The position numbers and the translations under genes were made by a program. Under the pieces are notes generated by a model. The model was not told the DNA's origin. It made no database searches and was given only the letters and a program-made list of their open reading frames with translations. A stretch of 27,208 bases of DNA, taken from contig CAMNZV010000001.1 in the NCBI GenBank assembly GCA_946575275.1, positions 1-27,208 on the forward strand. Direction: 5' to 3'. Shown one piece after another: positions 7,385 through 15,051 of the stretch; position 1 is the first letter of the stretch, and every line of letters starts with the position of its first letter. The DNA is from an uncultured Clostridium sp. GTDB taxonomy: Bacteria > Bacillota > Clostridia > Clostridiales > Clostridiaceae.

Positions 7385-8032
7385 CTAAATTATATATAAG
7401 TAAACAGATATAAAATGACACAGTGTACCAAGCATTATAAACAAATGGAATATTTCATGAGAACCAAATACTCCTATTTTTATCTTATCTTTTTTTAGTG
7501 CATATATTACCCCACCTATTGTATACATTACCCCACCAAGGAATAATAAAATTACACCCATAGGATCTATTACCTTTGATATAGGATATACTGCAAAAAC
7601 TGCAAACCATCCTACAATAATATAAATAGTACTACTTAACCATCTAGGACAAGTAACCCATAATAATTTAAATATGATACCTATTGCAGATGTTATAGAT
7701 ACTGTTGCAAAAAGTATATAGCCAACCTTATTATTAAGAGCTACTAAACAATATGGAGCATAAGATCCCGTAATTAATATAAAAATCATTGAATGGTCTA
7801 ATCTTTTTAGTGCCATAATGACTTTAGGATTTGCAATAACTGAATGGTAAGTGGATGAGGCACTATATAATAAAATCATTCCTATTCCAAAAGACAGTAT
7901 TGCAATCAGTTCTTGTGTTGAGCCATTATTACCATTTACCTTTAAAATCATTGCAATTAAAGCTAATATTGATAAAAGTGCTCCTATTAAATGTGTTATA
8001 CCATTAACTGGTTCTCTTATATACTTTGTCAT
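7385..8032 (-). CDS. trhA: Hemolysin III / PAQR-family membrane protein
   Basis: An integral membrane protein of the HlyIII/TrhA (PAQR, YqfA) family, implicated in membrane energetics; a true haemolytic role is doubtful for most members. At 215 aa it has the usual length and seven hydrophobic segments. Conserved metal-site residues are visible: H14 (THLIGA), the SASSTYH motif with H63, DH at 79-80, and the C-terminal SHEIFHLFIMLGTLCH with H192, H196 and H206. The ATG has a strong AGGAGGT ribosome binding site just upstream on the minus strand. It is divergent from the DUF1836 operon, and its leader carries the palindrome at 8052-8074. Confidence 0.93.
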   Translation of the reverse strand: MTKYIREPVNGITHLIGALLSILALIAMILKVNGNNGSTQELIAILSFGIGMILLYSASSTYHSVIANPKVIMALKRLDHSMIFILITGSYAPYCLVALNNKVGYILFATVSITSAIGIIFKLLWVTCPRWLSSTIYIIVGWFAVFAVYPISKVIDPMGVILLFLGGVMYTIGGVIYALKKDKIKIGVFGSHEIFHLFIMLGTLCHFISVYLYII

Positions 8033-8051
8033 AACAACCTCCTGAATATGT

Positions 8052-8074
8052 CATATAGTTTTTAAAACTATATG
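8052..8074. promoter_or_regulatory. Perfect palindrome in the trhA leader, candidate operator
   Basis: Arms CATATAGTTTT and AAAACTATATG (11 bp each) surround a single T. It lies just downstream of the predicted trhA transcription start (about 8081, minus strand) and upstream of the ribosome binding site. Sixteen of its bases (8058-8073, GTTTTTAAAACTATAT) recur exactly at 8182-8197. Position and duplication suggest a repressor binding site. Confidence 0.55.
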
Positions 8075-8087
8075 TTACTATATTAGA

Positions 8088-8116
8088 ATTATATTATACA
8101 AAAAAAGTAAAGTCAA
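8088..8116 (-). promoter_or_regulatory. Sigma-A promoter of trhA
   Basis: On the minus strand, TTGACT (8111-8116), a 17-nt spacer, then TATAAT (8088-8093). Five of six and six of six consensus positions match. The palindrome at 8052-8074 lies immediately downstream. Confidence 0.7.
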
Positions 8117-8129
8117 TATAAAAATATCA

Positions 8130-8158
8130 TTGTAAAAAATATATATTACTATTAATAT
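8130..8158 (+). promoter_or_regulatory. Candidate promoter of the DUF1836/ATPase operon
   Basis: TTGTAA (8130-8135), a 17-nt spacer, then TAATAT (8153-8158). Each box has four matches to consensus. Transcription from here would put the second palindrome copy (8182-8197) in the leader, mirroring the trhA side. Confidence 0.45.
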
Positions 8159-8181
8159 TATATATAAGATAACAACAGGTG

Positions 8182-8197
8182 GTTTTTAAAACTATAT
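8182..8197 (+). repeat. Second copy of the palindromic operator-like sequence
   Basis: GTTTTTAAAACTATAT is identical to 8058-8073. Only the inner part (GTTTT-T-AAAAC) is palindromic here; the left outer arm is changed. It ends a few bases before the ribosome binding site of the DUF1836 gene. Confidence 0.6.
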
Positions 8198-8211
8198 TTA
8201 GGGGTGATACT

Positions 8212-8778
8212 TTGAACAAGAAGGAATTAATTAATAATATAAAAGAAAAGCAATATAATGAAAAAATAAAACTAGAGGATATTCCGGAAATTGATTTATA
8301 TATGGATCAGGTAATACAATTATTTGAGAGTAAACTATCAGATAATAAAAGAAATAGTGAGGATAAGGTATTAACAAAAACAATGATTAATAATTATGCT
8401 AAGGCTAAATTATTAATGTCAATTAACAATAAAAAGTATTCCAAGGAACATTTAATTTTAATGAGTTTAATTTATGAATTAAAGGGAGGATTATCTATAA
8501 GTGACATTAAGGTTACTTTAGATAATATAGTTGAAAAATTTGAAAACAATGAGGATTACGATTTAAGACTTTTATACAATAAATATTTAGATATAACAGA
8601 GAAGGATAAGGTTTTTATTAAGGATAATATCATTGAAAAGATTAATAGTATTGAAGAGGATAACTATGAAGAGATGTTTCTCCTTATTACATCATTAATA
8701 TCTATGAGTAATATGTATAGAAAAGTAAGTGAGGAATTAATAGATAATTATTTTAAGAAAGATAAAGAGGGTAAATAA
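8212..8778 (+). CDS. DUF1836 family protein
   Basis: A 188-aa soluble, charged, helical protein resembling Firmicute DUF1836 proteins, which have a helix-turn-helix-like N-terminal half and no assigned function. Visible are the N-terminal KLEDIPEIDLYMDQVIQLFE, a central LTKTMINNYAKAKLL (the pattern typical of the family), and a lower-complexity acidic C-terminal half. The TTG at 8212 is chosen because AGGGG (8200-8204) sits 7 nt upstream; a GTG at 8179 would extend it by 11 residues but lacks a fitting site and would cover the repeat. Its stop overlaps the next start (TAATG), so it is translationally coupled to the ATPase. It is a reasonable candidate for the regulator that binds the neighbouring palindromes, but this is inference. 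Confidence 0.75.
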   Translation: MNKKELINNIKEKQYNEKIKLEDIPEIDLYMDQVIQLFESKLSDNKRNSEDKVLTKTMINNYAKAKLLMSINNKKYSKEHLILMSLIYELKGGLSISDIKVTLDNIVEKFENNEDYDLRLLYNKYLDITEKDKVFIKDNIIEKINSIEEDNYEEMFLLITSLISMSNMYRKVSEELIDNYFKKDKEGK

Positions 8779-10457
8779 TGAAGGATTTTAATGATTTACG
8801 AAGTGAATTAATAAAGATAGATGGACGGGGCTATAAGGCTTATAAATCTTTAGAAGGACAGTATGATTTTAATAAATATATATTAGCTATAGATCATGTT
8901 CAAGGAGACCCCTTTGCAGCACCATCAAAGGTTAGAATTATTATGGATAATAGTATTCATAATATCCCAAAGGAGTTATATTCAAAGGAATATGGAAGAA
9001 TAGCTGTTATAGACTTTTTAACTAGGTTATTTTATAAAAATATTAATAACCTTACCTCAAGGGTTTTTGGTTCTGGTAAAAGTGGATTAATATCTATAAG
9101 TAAATGTAATCAGGAGATTTTAGATAGAACTTCAATTATTATTAAAAATAACAGGATAGAAGCTAGAATAGAAATAGGTTTTCCAGCTAGAGGAAGAAGC
9201 GTCCTATCTAAGGAATTAGAAAAGATATTATTTGATTTTCTTCCAAAGATAATAGATAAATCTTTAATATATAATAATATAGATTCACAGAAGCTTATTA
9301 ATCATGTAAAGTTGGTTCAGGATATAGAGTATGTTAGGGAAGAACTAAAAAAGCAAGAATTAATAGCTTTTATCGCAAATGGGTCAATATTACCTAGAGA
9401 AAGTGGTGTATCTACAAAGCCTCTTAAAGGTGCAACTAAATTTGTTTCCCCTAAGGATTTAGAAATTACTTTAAATTTACCGAATAAGGGTGAAATAAAG
9501 GGAATGGCTATAAAAAAGGGTATTACAATAATTGTTGGCGGTGGATATCATGGAAAATCAACTTTATTAAGGGCAATTGAGCTTGGGGTATATAACCATA
9601 TTGAAGGGGATGGCAGAGAATTTGTTATTACGGATAATACAGCATTAAAGGTTAGGGCAGAGGATGGAAGGGTAATTCATAACAATGATATATCCCTATT
9701 TATAAATAACCTACCTAATAAAAAGGATACTAGTAATTTTTCAACTGAAAATGCAAGTGGAAGTACGTCAGAGGCAGCAAATATAATTGAAGGTATAGAG
9801 GCTGGAGTTAAAACTTTTTTAATTGATGAGGATACCTCAGCAACAAATTTTATGATTAGGGATGAAATAATGCAAAGTTTGGTTTCAAGTGATAAGGAGC
9901 CAATTACACCATTTATTGAAATGGTTAGACCCTTATATGAAGTACTTGATATTTCAACAATAATAGTTGTAGGAAGTTCTGGACAGTATTTTAATGTAGC
10001 TGATACAATAATACAAATGGATGAATATATAGCTAAAAATGTTACAGAAAGGGCAAGGGAACTTGCTAAAGGTAGTTTTATACTTAAAGAAAATAATAGT
10101 ATAGATATAAAATTCAATAGGTGTATAAAAAGAAATATGATACAAAAAGGACCAAAGGGTGTAAAAATAAAGGGAATAGGTGTAGATATACTTTCAATAA
10201 ACAGAGAAGATATAAATTTAAGGGCAATAGAGCAATTAGTAGATAATGAGCAAGTTAATGCAATTGGGTATATTATGAAGTGGGCAGATGATAATGTTAT
10301 TAATGGAAGTATTGATTTAAATAAAATTGTTGATGAGGCTTTAAAATATATAAATAATAATGGATTAATTGGCATTTCAAATGGTGGAAATATGGCAATG
10401 CCAAGAAAGATAGAAATAATGGCTGCCTTCAATAGACTTAGAAATTTAGTAATATAA
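8778..10457 (+). CDS. Predicted ATPase of the ABC class (P-loop domain protein)
   Basis: A 559-aa stand-alone P-loop ATPase of the bacterial ABC_ATPase family (COG3044-like, related to trypanosomal MRB1590), with no membrane helices. The N-terminal region has the family hallmark YILAIDHVQGDPFAAPS (34-50) and GSGKSGLI (98-105). The ATPase core has Walker A GGGYHGKST (254-262), a signature-like ASGSTSEAA (326-334), Walker B KTFLIDEDTSATNFM (345-359, D350/E351), and a late VVGSSGQYFNVADTIIQMD segment. The homologue MRB1590 acts in RNA editing, which hints at nucleic-acid binding, but the bacterial function is unknown. It overlaps the DUF1836 stop by one base. Confidence 0.9.
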   Translation: MKDFNDLRSELIKIDGRGYKAYKSLEGQYDFNKYILAIDHVQGDPFAAPSKVRIIMDNSIHNIPKELYSKEYGRIAVIDFLTRLFYKNINNLTSRVFGSGKSGLISISKCNQEILDRTSIIIKNNRIEARIEIGFPARGRSVLSKELEKILFDFLPKIIDKSLIYNNIDSQKLINHVKLVQDIEYVREELKKQELIAFIANGSILPRESGVSTKPLKGATKFVSPKDLEITLNLPNKGEIKGMAIKKGITIIVGGGYHGKSTLLRAIELGVYNHIEGDGREFVITDNTALKVRAEDGRVIHNNDISLFINNLPNKKDTSNFSTENASGSTSEAANIIEGIEAGVKTFLIDEDTSATNFMIRDEIMQSLVSSDKEPITPFIEMVRPLYEVLDISTIIVVGSSGQYFNVADTIIQMDEYIAKNVTERARELAKGSFILKENNSIDIKFNRCIKRNMIQKGPKGVKIKGIGVDILSINREDINLRAIEQLVDNEQVNAIGYIMKWADDNVINGSIDLNKIVDEALKYINNNGLIGISNGGNMAMPRKIEIMAAFNRLRNLVI

Positions 10458-10508
10458 ATTAAAAAAATGCAAACACTATATATAAAATAATTATATTGGA
10501 GATTGCAT

Positions 10509-11576
10509 ATGAAAAAAGTGATTAATTGGTTATTAATTGGTAATTTATCTATAATATTTATACTTTTATTAGGTAAGGTTAATTTATTTAAGGAATTTTT
10601 AAATGTTTTTGTAGGAATTATTTTAATGCCTACTGTTTTTGGGGTATTTTTATATTATTTACTTATGCCCTTAAATACTATTTTTAGAAAAAAAGGTATG
10701 AAGGATTCAAGTGCTGCTATGCTAACAATAATAATTGCAATAATTATATTATTGGCATTAGGCAGGGCATTTTCAGATTATTTAATTATAGAATTTTTTG
10801 AAATTAAGAAGGTAGTAATTGACTATATAAATAGTGAGAATTTTAATAATACCCTAAATTATATTTTAGAGGATTCAAATATTCAAAATATCTTAAGAGA
10901 TTTATGGAATATGGTTATTTCATATTTTAAGGGTCTAGCCTTAAATACAAGGGAATTATTTAATAAGGGAATGATTTTATTTTCTAATATATTATTAATT
11001 TTTTTAATAACATTTTTTATTATGAAGGATGGGGATATATTTAAGGATAAAATAATTAAATATGCTGGTAATAAATATAAGAATATAGTATCTGTAATAT
11101 TAAATGAGGGTGATGAGATTTTATCAACCTATGTTATTGGGCAGGCTAAGGTGGCGTTATCATTATCTACAATGGTATACATTGGATATAAAACAATTAA
11201 AATGCCAACACCATTCTTGTTTGCAATTACAACCTTTATTTTAGCCTTTATACCATTTGTAGGCTTTTTAATATCAATGATTATTCCATATATTATAGCC
11301 ATTTCTATGGGAATTCCTATGATTATTAAAATAACAATTTTATTTATAATAGCTCAAACATTAAAGGGTAGAATAGTGGTTCCCCTTATAATGGGTAAAA
11401 CAATGAATATACACCCATTAACAGATATATTTTTAGTTGTATCAGGCTCTGTTATTGGTGGACCACTTTTAGCATTTACAATTATACCAGTTTATTCATT
11501 AATAAAAATGGTTTTAAAAAAGTCAGTTGAAATGGGATATATTACTACTTTTGTTGATAAGAATAATAAGGTATAG
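10509..11576 (+). CDS. AI-2E family transporter (PerM/YtvI-like membrane protein)
   Basis: A 355-aa integral membrane protein with about eight hydrophobic segments: two near the N-terminus, one at about 70-90, and a C-terminal cluster from about 160 on. A soluble stretch (about 95-155) lies between them, as in the AI-2E/PerM family. The C-terminal part carries ILAFIPFVGFLISMIIPYI and the family-typical GRIVVPLIMGKTMNIHPL. Members include AI-2 exporters and sodium/proton antiporters, so the substrate cannot be predicted. The ATG at 10509 (GGAG at 10498-10501, 7-nt spacer) is preferred to a TTG at 10503. It lies 51 nt after the ATPase gene without a terminator. Confidence 0.88.
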   Translation: MKKVINWLLIGNLSIIFILLLGKVNLFKEFLNVFVGIILMPTVFGVFLYYLLMPLNTIFRKKGMKDSSAAMLTIIIAIIILLALGRAFSDYLIIEFFEIKKVVIDYINSENFNNTLNYILEDSNIQNILRDLWNMVISYFKGLALNTRELFNKGMILFSNILLIFLITFFIMKDGDIFKDKIIKYAGNKYKNIVSVILNEGDEILSTYVIGQAKVALSLSTMVYIGYKTIKMPTPFLFAITTFILAFIPFVGFLISMIIPYIIAISMGIPMIIKITILFIIAQTLKGRIVVPLIMGKTMNIHPLTDIFLVVSGSVIGGPLLAFTIIPVYSLIKMVLKKSVEMGYITTFVDKNNKV

Positions 11577-11620
11577 TAATATAAAATATATACAAAAAAA
11601 TAAGCTTGGGGGAATTTTTA

Positions 11621-12439
11621 ATGAATCTTAGGCAAAATATAAAGGACGCCAAAAGAATAGTGGTTAAGGTTGGTACATCTACTTTAACATATGAAAATGG
11701 AAACATTAATTTAACTAGAATTGAAAAGTTAACAAGGGTTTTATCTGATATTATGAATTCAGGAAAAGAGATAGTATTAGTTAGTTCAGGAGCCATTGGG
11801 GTTGGTGTTAGTAAATTAAAGTTAAAGGAAAGACCAAAAAGAAATAGAGAAAAACAGGCAGTAGCAGCAGTAGGACAATGTGAGCTAATGCATATATATA
11901 GTAGATTTTTTGGGGAATATGGCCATGTGGTAGGTCAAATACTTCTTACAAGGGATGTTATTGAGGATGATCATGTAAGAAAAAACGTATGTAATACCTT
12001 TGATACATTAATAGAAAAGGGAATAGTACCAATAGTAAATGAAAATGATACAGTTTCAATAGATGAAATACAAAATATAGTGAAATTTGGAGATAATGAT
12101 AATTTATCTGCAATAGTTGCAACCTTGGTAGATGCAGATTTATTAATAATTTTATCGGATATTGATGGTTTTTATGATTGTAATCCAAGAGAAAATTCTA
12201 ATGCAAGGTTAATAAAAGAGATAAAAGAGGTAACTAAAGATTTAGAGGAATGTGCAGGGGGAGCTGGTACAAATCTTGGTACAGGTGGCATGATAACAAA
12301 GCTAAAGGCAGCAAAGCGTGCTTGCAATGCTGGGGTTGACATGATATTAGCAAATGGAGAAGATCCATATTTATTGTTAGATATTATAGAAGGAAAAGAA
12401 ATAGGAACATTATTTATAGGTAAAAATAAGGAGAGATAA
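11621..12439 (+). CDS. proB: Glutamate 5-kinase
   Basis: The first step of proline synthesis: it phosphorylates glutamate to gamma-glutamyl phosphate in the cytoplasm. It has the amino-acid kinase fold: KVGTSTL near the N-terminus, VLVSSGAIGVGV, PIVNENDTVSIDEI, FGDNDNLSA, and GTGGMITKL (substrate loop). At 272 aa it is the short form without the C-terminal PUA domain of E. coli ProB. The ATG at 11621 has GGGGGA (11608-11613) 7 nt upstream; an upstream TTG at 11606 lacks a suitable site. proA begins 2 nt after the stop, so the pair is co-translated. Confidence 0.96.
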   Translation: MNLRQNIKDAKRIVVKVGTSTLTYENGNINLTRIEKLTRVLSDIMNSGKEIVLVSSGAIGVGVSKLKLKERPKRNREKQAVAAVGQCELMHIYSRFFGEYGHVVGQILLTRDVIEDDHVRKNVCNTFDTLIEKGIVPIVNENDTVSIDEIQNIVKFGDNDNLSAIVATLVDADLLIILSDIDGFYDCNPRENSNARLIKEIKEVTKDLEECAGGAGTNLGTGGMITKLKAAKRACNAGVDMILANGEDPYLLLDIIEGKEIGTLFIGKNKER

Positions 12440-12441
12440 GT

Positions 12442-13686
12442 ATGAGTGAATTAATAATTAAGGGTCAAAATGCAAAAAAAGCATCCTATGAACTTATGAA
12501 ATTAGGTTGTAATGAAAAGAATAATGCCCTAGCTAAAATGGCAGATAAATTATTAGAAAAAAGCAGTTATATTTTAGAAGAAAATAAAAAGGATTGCCAA
12601 GTAGCTATTAATAAAGGTATTTCTAAAGCTATGCTTGATAGACTTTCTTTAGATGAAAAACGATTAAAGGGAATGGCAGATGGTTTAAGAAGTGTTATGT
12701 TACTTAATGATCCAATTGGAGAAGTTATTTCAATGTGGAAAAGACCTAACGGACTTCAAATAGGAAAACAAAGAGTTCCTATGGGGGTTGTTGGAATAAT
12801 CTATGAGGCAAGACCAAATGTTACCTGTGATGCGGCAGGATTATGCTTAAAGGCAGGGAATGCAGTAATACTTAGAGGTGGAAGTGAAGCAATAAAATCA
12901 AATATTGCTATAGTTAATGTATTGCGTGAAGGAATAAAAGAGGCAGGTCTTTTAGAGGATTGCATTCAATTAATTGAAGATACAAGTAGGGAAGTTGCAA
13001 CTGATATGATGAAATTAAACGAATTTATAGATGTTTTAATTCCAAGAGGTGGTGCAAGTTTAATTCAATCAGTAGTTAAAAATGCAACAGTACCAGTAAT
13101 TGAGACAGGTGTTGGAAACTGTCATGTTTATGTTGATAGTGAAGCAGATTTTGAAATGGCAAAAAACATAGTTATTAATGCAAAAACAAGTAGACCAGCT
13201 GTATGTAATGCAGAAGAAAAACTATTAGTAAATGAACAAATTGCAGAAGAATTTTTACCTATTATCATTAAGGAATTATTAGAAAATGGCGTTGAGGTAC
13301 GTGGTGATAGCAAGGTATGCAAAATATCATCAGGTATAAAGGCTGCAACTGAAGAGGATTGGGCAAAGGAATATCAAGATTATATAATTAGTATAAAAAT
13401 AGTATCAGATATAGACGAAGCTATTAATCATATAAATAAATATGGAACAGGTCATTCGGAAGCAATTGTTACTAAAAATTATGAAAATTCTCAAAGGTTC
13501 CTTCAAAGAATAGATGCAGCAGCTGTATATATTAATGCATCAACAAGATTTACTGATGGTGAGGAATTTGGATTTGGGGCAGAAATAGGTATAAGTACTC
13601 AAAAGCTTCATGCAAGGGGTCCTATGGGATTAAATGAATTAACAACAACAAAATATATAATTTATGGTAATGGTCAAATTAGATAG
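12442..13686 (+). CDS. proA: Gamma-glutamyl phosphate reductase
   Basis: The second step of proline synthesis: NADPH-dependent reduction of gamma-glutamyl phosphate to glutamate semialdehyde. It has the aldehyde-dehydrogenase fold, with MGVVGIIYEARPNVTCDAAGL (about 114-134), LRGGSEAIKSN, IPRGGASLIQ, and the catalytic cysteine C255 in SRPAVCNAEEKLLV. The C-terminus holds GTGHSEAIVT and FTDGEEFGFGAEIGISTQKLHARGPMGL. The 414-aa length is typical. AAGGAGAG overlaps the end of proB. proC is not in the window. Confidence 0.97.
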   Translation: MSELIIKGQNAKKASYELMKLGCNEKNNALAKMADKLLEKSSYILEENKKDCQVAINKGISKAMLDRLSLDEKRLKGMADGLRSVMLLNDPIGEVISMWKRPNGLQIGKQRVPMGVVGIIYEARPNVTCDAAGLCLKAGNAVILRGGSEAIKSNIAIVNVLREGIKEAGLLEDCIQLIEDTSREVATDMMKLNEFIDVLIPRGGASLIQSVVKNATVPVIETGVGNCHVYVDSEADFEMAKNIVINAKTSRPAVCNAEEKLLVNEQIAEEFLPIIIKELLENGVEVRGDSKVCKISSGIKAATEEDWAKEYQDYIISIKIVSDIDEAINHINKYGTGHSEAIVTKNYENSQRFLQRIDAAAVYINASTRFTDGEEFGFGAEIGISTQKLHARGPMGLNELTTTKYIIYGNGQIR

Positions 13687-13721
13687 TCATAAGGATAAAT
13701 ATTAACAAATGAAAATAATTA

Positions 13722-13750
13722 TTGACAATTATATTTCAATAGATTAATAT
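13722..13750 (+). promoter_or_regulatory. Candidate promoter of the carbonic anhydrase / ppnP pair
   Basis: A perfect TTGACA (13722-13727), a 17-nt spacer, then TAATAT (13745-13750). No terminator is visible after proA, so read-through is also possible. Confidence 0.55.
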
Positions 13751-13780
13751 TTACTAAAAATAATATACTGAGGTGAAGAT

Positions 13781-14323
13781 ATGGTTCCAGGAATATTAGA
13801 GTTTAATAAACAATTTGTTGAAAATAAGGAATATGAGAAATTTATTACAAGTAAGTTTCCTGATAAAAAATTAGCAATAATATCTTGTATGGATACAAGA
13901 TTAACAGAATTATTGCCAGCAGCTTTAGGATTAAAAAATGGTGATGCTAAAATCATTAAAAATGCAGGTGGAGCTATAGCACATCCTTTTGGTAGTGTTA
14001 TGAGAAGTTTAATGGTTGCAATTTATGAACTTGGAGTAAATGATATTATGGTAATTGGTCATACCGATTGTGGTGTTCAAGGTTTAAATAGTTCTAAAAT
14101 GCAAGAAAGAATGATTGAGAGAGGGATATCAAAGGAAGCAATTGACATGGTAGAATACTGTGGAGTTGACTTTGATTCTTGGCTTAAGGGCTTTAATTGT
14201 GTAGAAAATTCTGTAGAGGAAACCATTAATATTATTAAAAGGAATCCACTTGTACCAAATGATGTAAATGTATATGGGTATATTATGGATTCAACAACAG
14301 GAGAACTAGTTAAAGTTGATTAA
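13781..14323 (+). CDS. Beta-class carbonic anhydrase
   Basis: Cytoplasmic zinc enzyme that interconverts CO2 and bicarbonate. Zinc ligands are visible as C36 (SCMDTR), H94 and C97 (GHTDCG), and the D38/R40 catalytic dyad is present in CMDTR. At 180 aa it matches the small Firmicute/class D-like beta enzymes. The ATG at 13781 follows GAGGTGAAG. Bicarbonate is a substrate of carbamoyl phosphate synthetase, encoded further along, but the two loci are not adjacent, so a direct link is only a suggestion. Confidence 0.93.
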   Translation: MVPGILEFNKQFVENKEYEKFITSKFPDKKLAIISCMDTRLTELLPAALGLKNGDAKIIKNAGGAIAHPFGSVMRSLMVAIYELGVNDIMVIGHTDCGVQGLNSSKMQERMIERGISKEAIDMVEYCGVDFDSWLKGFNCVENSVEETINIIKRNPLVPNDVNVYGYIMDSTTGELVKVD

Positions 14324-14342
14324 AAATTTAGGGGGACATTTT

Positions 14343-14657
14343 ATGGAATTTAAAAATGTAACAGCTGTAAAAAAGGCTAATATATATTTTGAGGGTAAGG
14401 TAACCAGTAGAACAATAATATTTCAGGATGGAGAAAGAAAAACCTTAGGTATTATGCTTCCAGGAGATTATGAATTTTCAACAGGAGATAAGGAAGTAAT
14501 GGAAGTTCTTACAGGATCAATGGATATTAAGATAAGTGGTGAAGATAATTTTACTACGTACAAAGAAGGACAACAGTTTACAGTGCCTGCTAATTCAAAA
14601 TTTAACTGTGTTGTAGGTGAAATTGCAGATTATTGTTGTTCATATATAAAAGAATAA
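14343..14657 (+). CDS. ppnP: Pyrimidine/purine nucleoside phosphorylase
   Basis: A 104-aa single cupin domain of the PpnP/YaiE (formerly DUF1255) family, which phosphorolyses several nucleosides to base and ribose 1-phosphate. Visible are [20 protein letters not shown] (25-44 if counted from an upstream TTG; about 16-35 here), [21 protein letters not shown], the [16 protein letters not shown] stretch, and the YCCSYIKE end. The ATG at 14343 has GGGGGA (14331-14336) 6 nt upstream. It starts 19 nt after the carbonic anhydrase gene and ends at a terminator, so the two likely form one operon. Confidence 0.93.
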   Translation: MEFKNVTAVKKANIYFEGKVTSRTIIFQDGERKTLGIMLPGDYEFSTGDKEVMEVLTGSMDIKISGEDNFTTYKEGQQFTVPANSKFNCVVGEIADYCCSYIKE

Positions 14658-14663
14658 GTTTTT

Positions 14664-14697
14664 AAAGGTACAGACTACATGGTTTGTACCTTTTTTA
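14664..14697 (+). terminator. Rho-independent terminator after ppnP
   Basis: A 12-bp stem (14664-14675 with 14682-14693, one G-U pair), a 6-nt loop, and a run of T (14691-14696). Confidence 0.88.
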
Positions 14698-14760
14698 TAC
14701 AAAATATACCTTCCTAAGAACATATTATATTTGTTATACATAAAATACATACAAGAAAGT

Positions 14761-14780
14761 TATTTATAAAACTATAAATA
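14761..14780 (+). promoter_or_regulatory. Short inverted repeat upstream of feoA
   Basis: TATTTATA-AAAC-TATAAATA is a perfect 8-bp dyad directly before the feoA ribosome binding site. It does not match the Fur box pattern well, and being wholly A/T in its arms it may be chance. It is a possible operator only. Confidence 0.3.
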
Positions 14781-14792
14781 GGAGGGAAAGGA

Positions 14793-15023
14793 ATGAACTT
14801 AAGGGAAGCTGATATTTCATCAAAGGTGCAGGTTGTTGAAATTTTAGCAAGAGGAAGTTTAAGAAGGAGATTTCTTGATCTTGGAATAATAGAAGGTACA
14901 AAAATTGAGGTTTTGTTTGAAAGTGCTTTAGGTGATCCTATAGCATATTTAATTAGAGGTTCAATAATTGCAATTAGAGAAGAGGATAGTAGTAAAATAC
15001 AGGTGAAAGCATTAGCTAAATAA
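14793..15023 (+). CDS. feoA: Ferrous iron transport protein A
   Basis: A 76-aa SH3-like cytoplasmic FeoA domain that supports FeoB in ferrous iron uptake. The family pattern is visible: RRRFLDLGIIEGTKIEVLFESALGDPIAYLIRG, with the LGI-G-T core and a closing strand (IIAIREEDSSKIQV). The ATG at 14793 follows GGAGGG. feoB begins 28 nt downstream, an operon arrangement normal for the family. Confidence 0.96.
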   Translation: MNLREADISSKVQVVEILARGSLRRRFLDLGIIEGTKIEVLFESALGDPIAYLIRGSIIAIREEDSSKIQVKALAK

Positions 15024-15051
15024 TTATAATCAGTAATTATTGGGGGGGTAA

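Noticed and set aside
9677..10432. Long open frame on the minus strand across the ATPase gene
   Set aside because: It lies opposite a well-supported gene, is rich in Ile/Ser/Phe as expected from antisense of AT-rich coding sequence, and has no ribosome binding site or family match.
14700..14792. Search for a Fur box or other iron-responsive site upstream of feoA
   Set aside because: Only an A/T-only 8-bp dyad was found; it does not fit the Fur pattern well enough to call.
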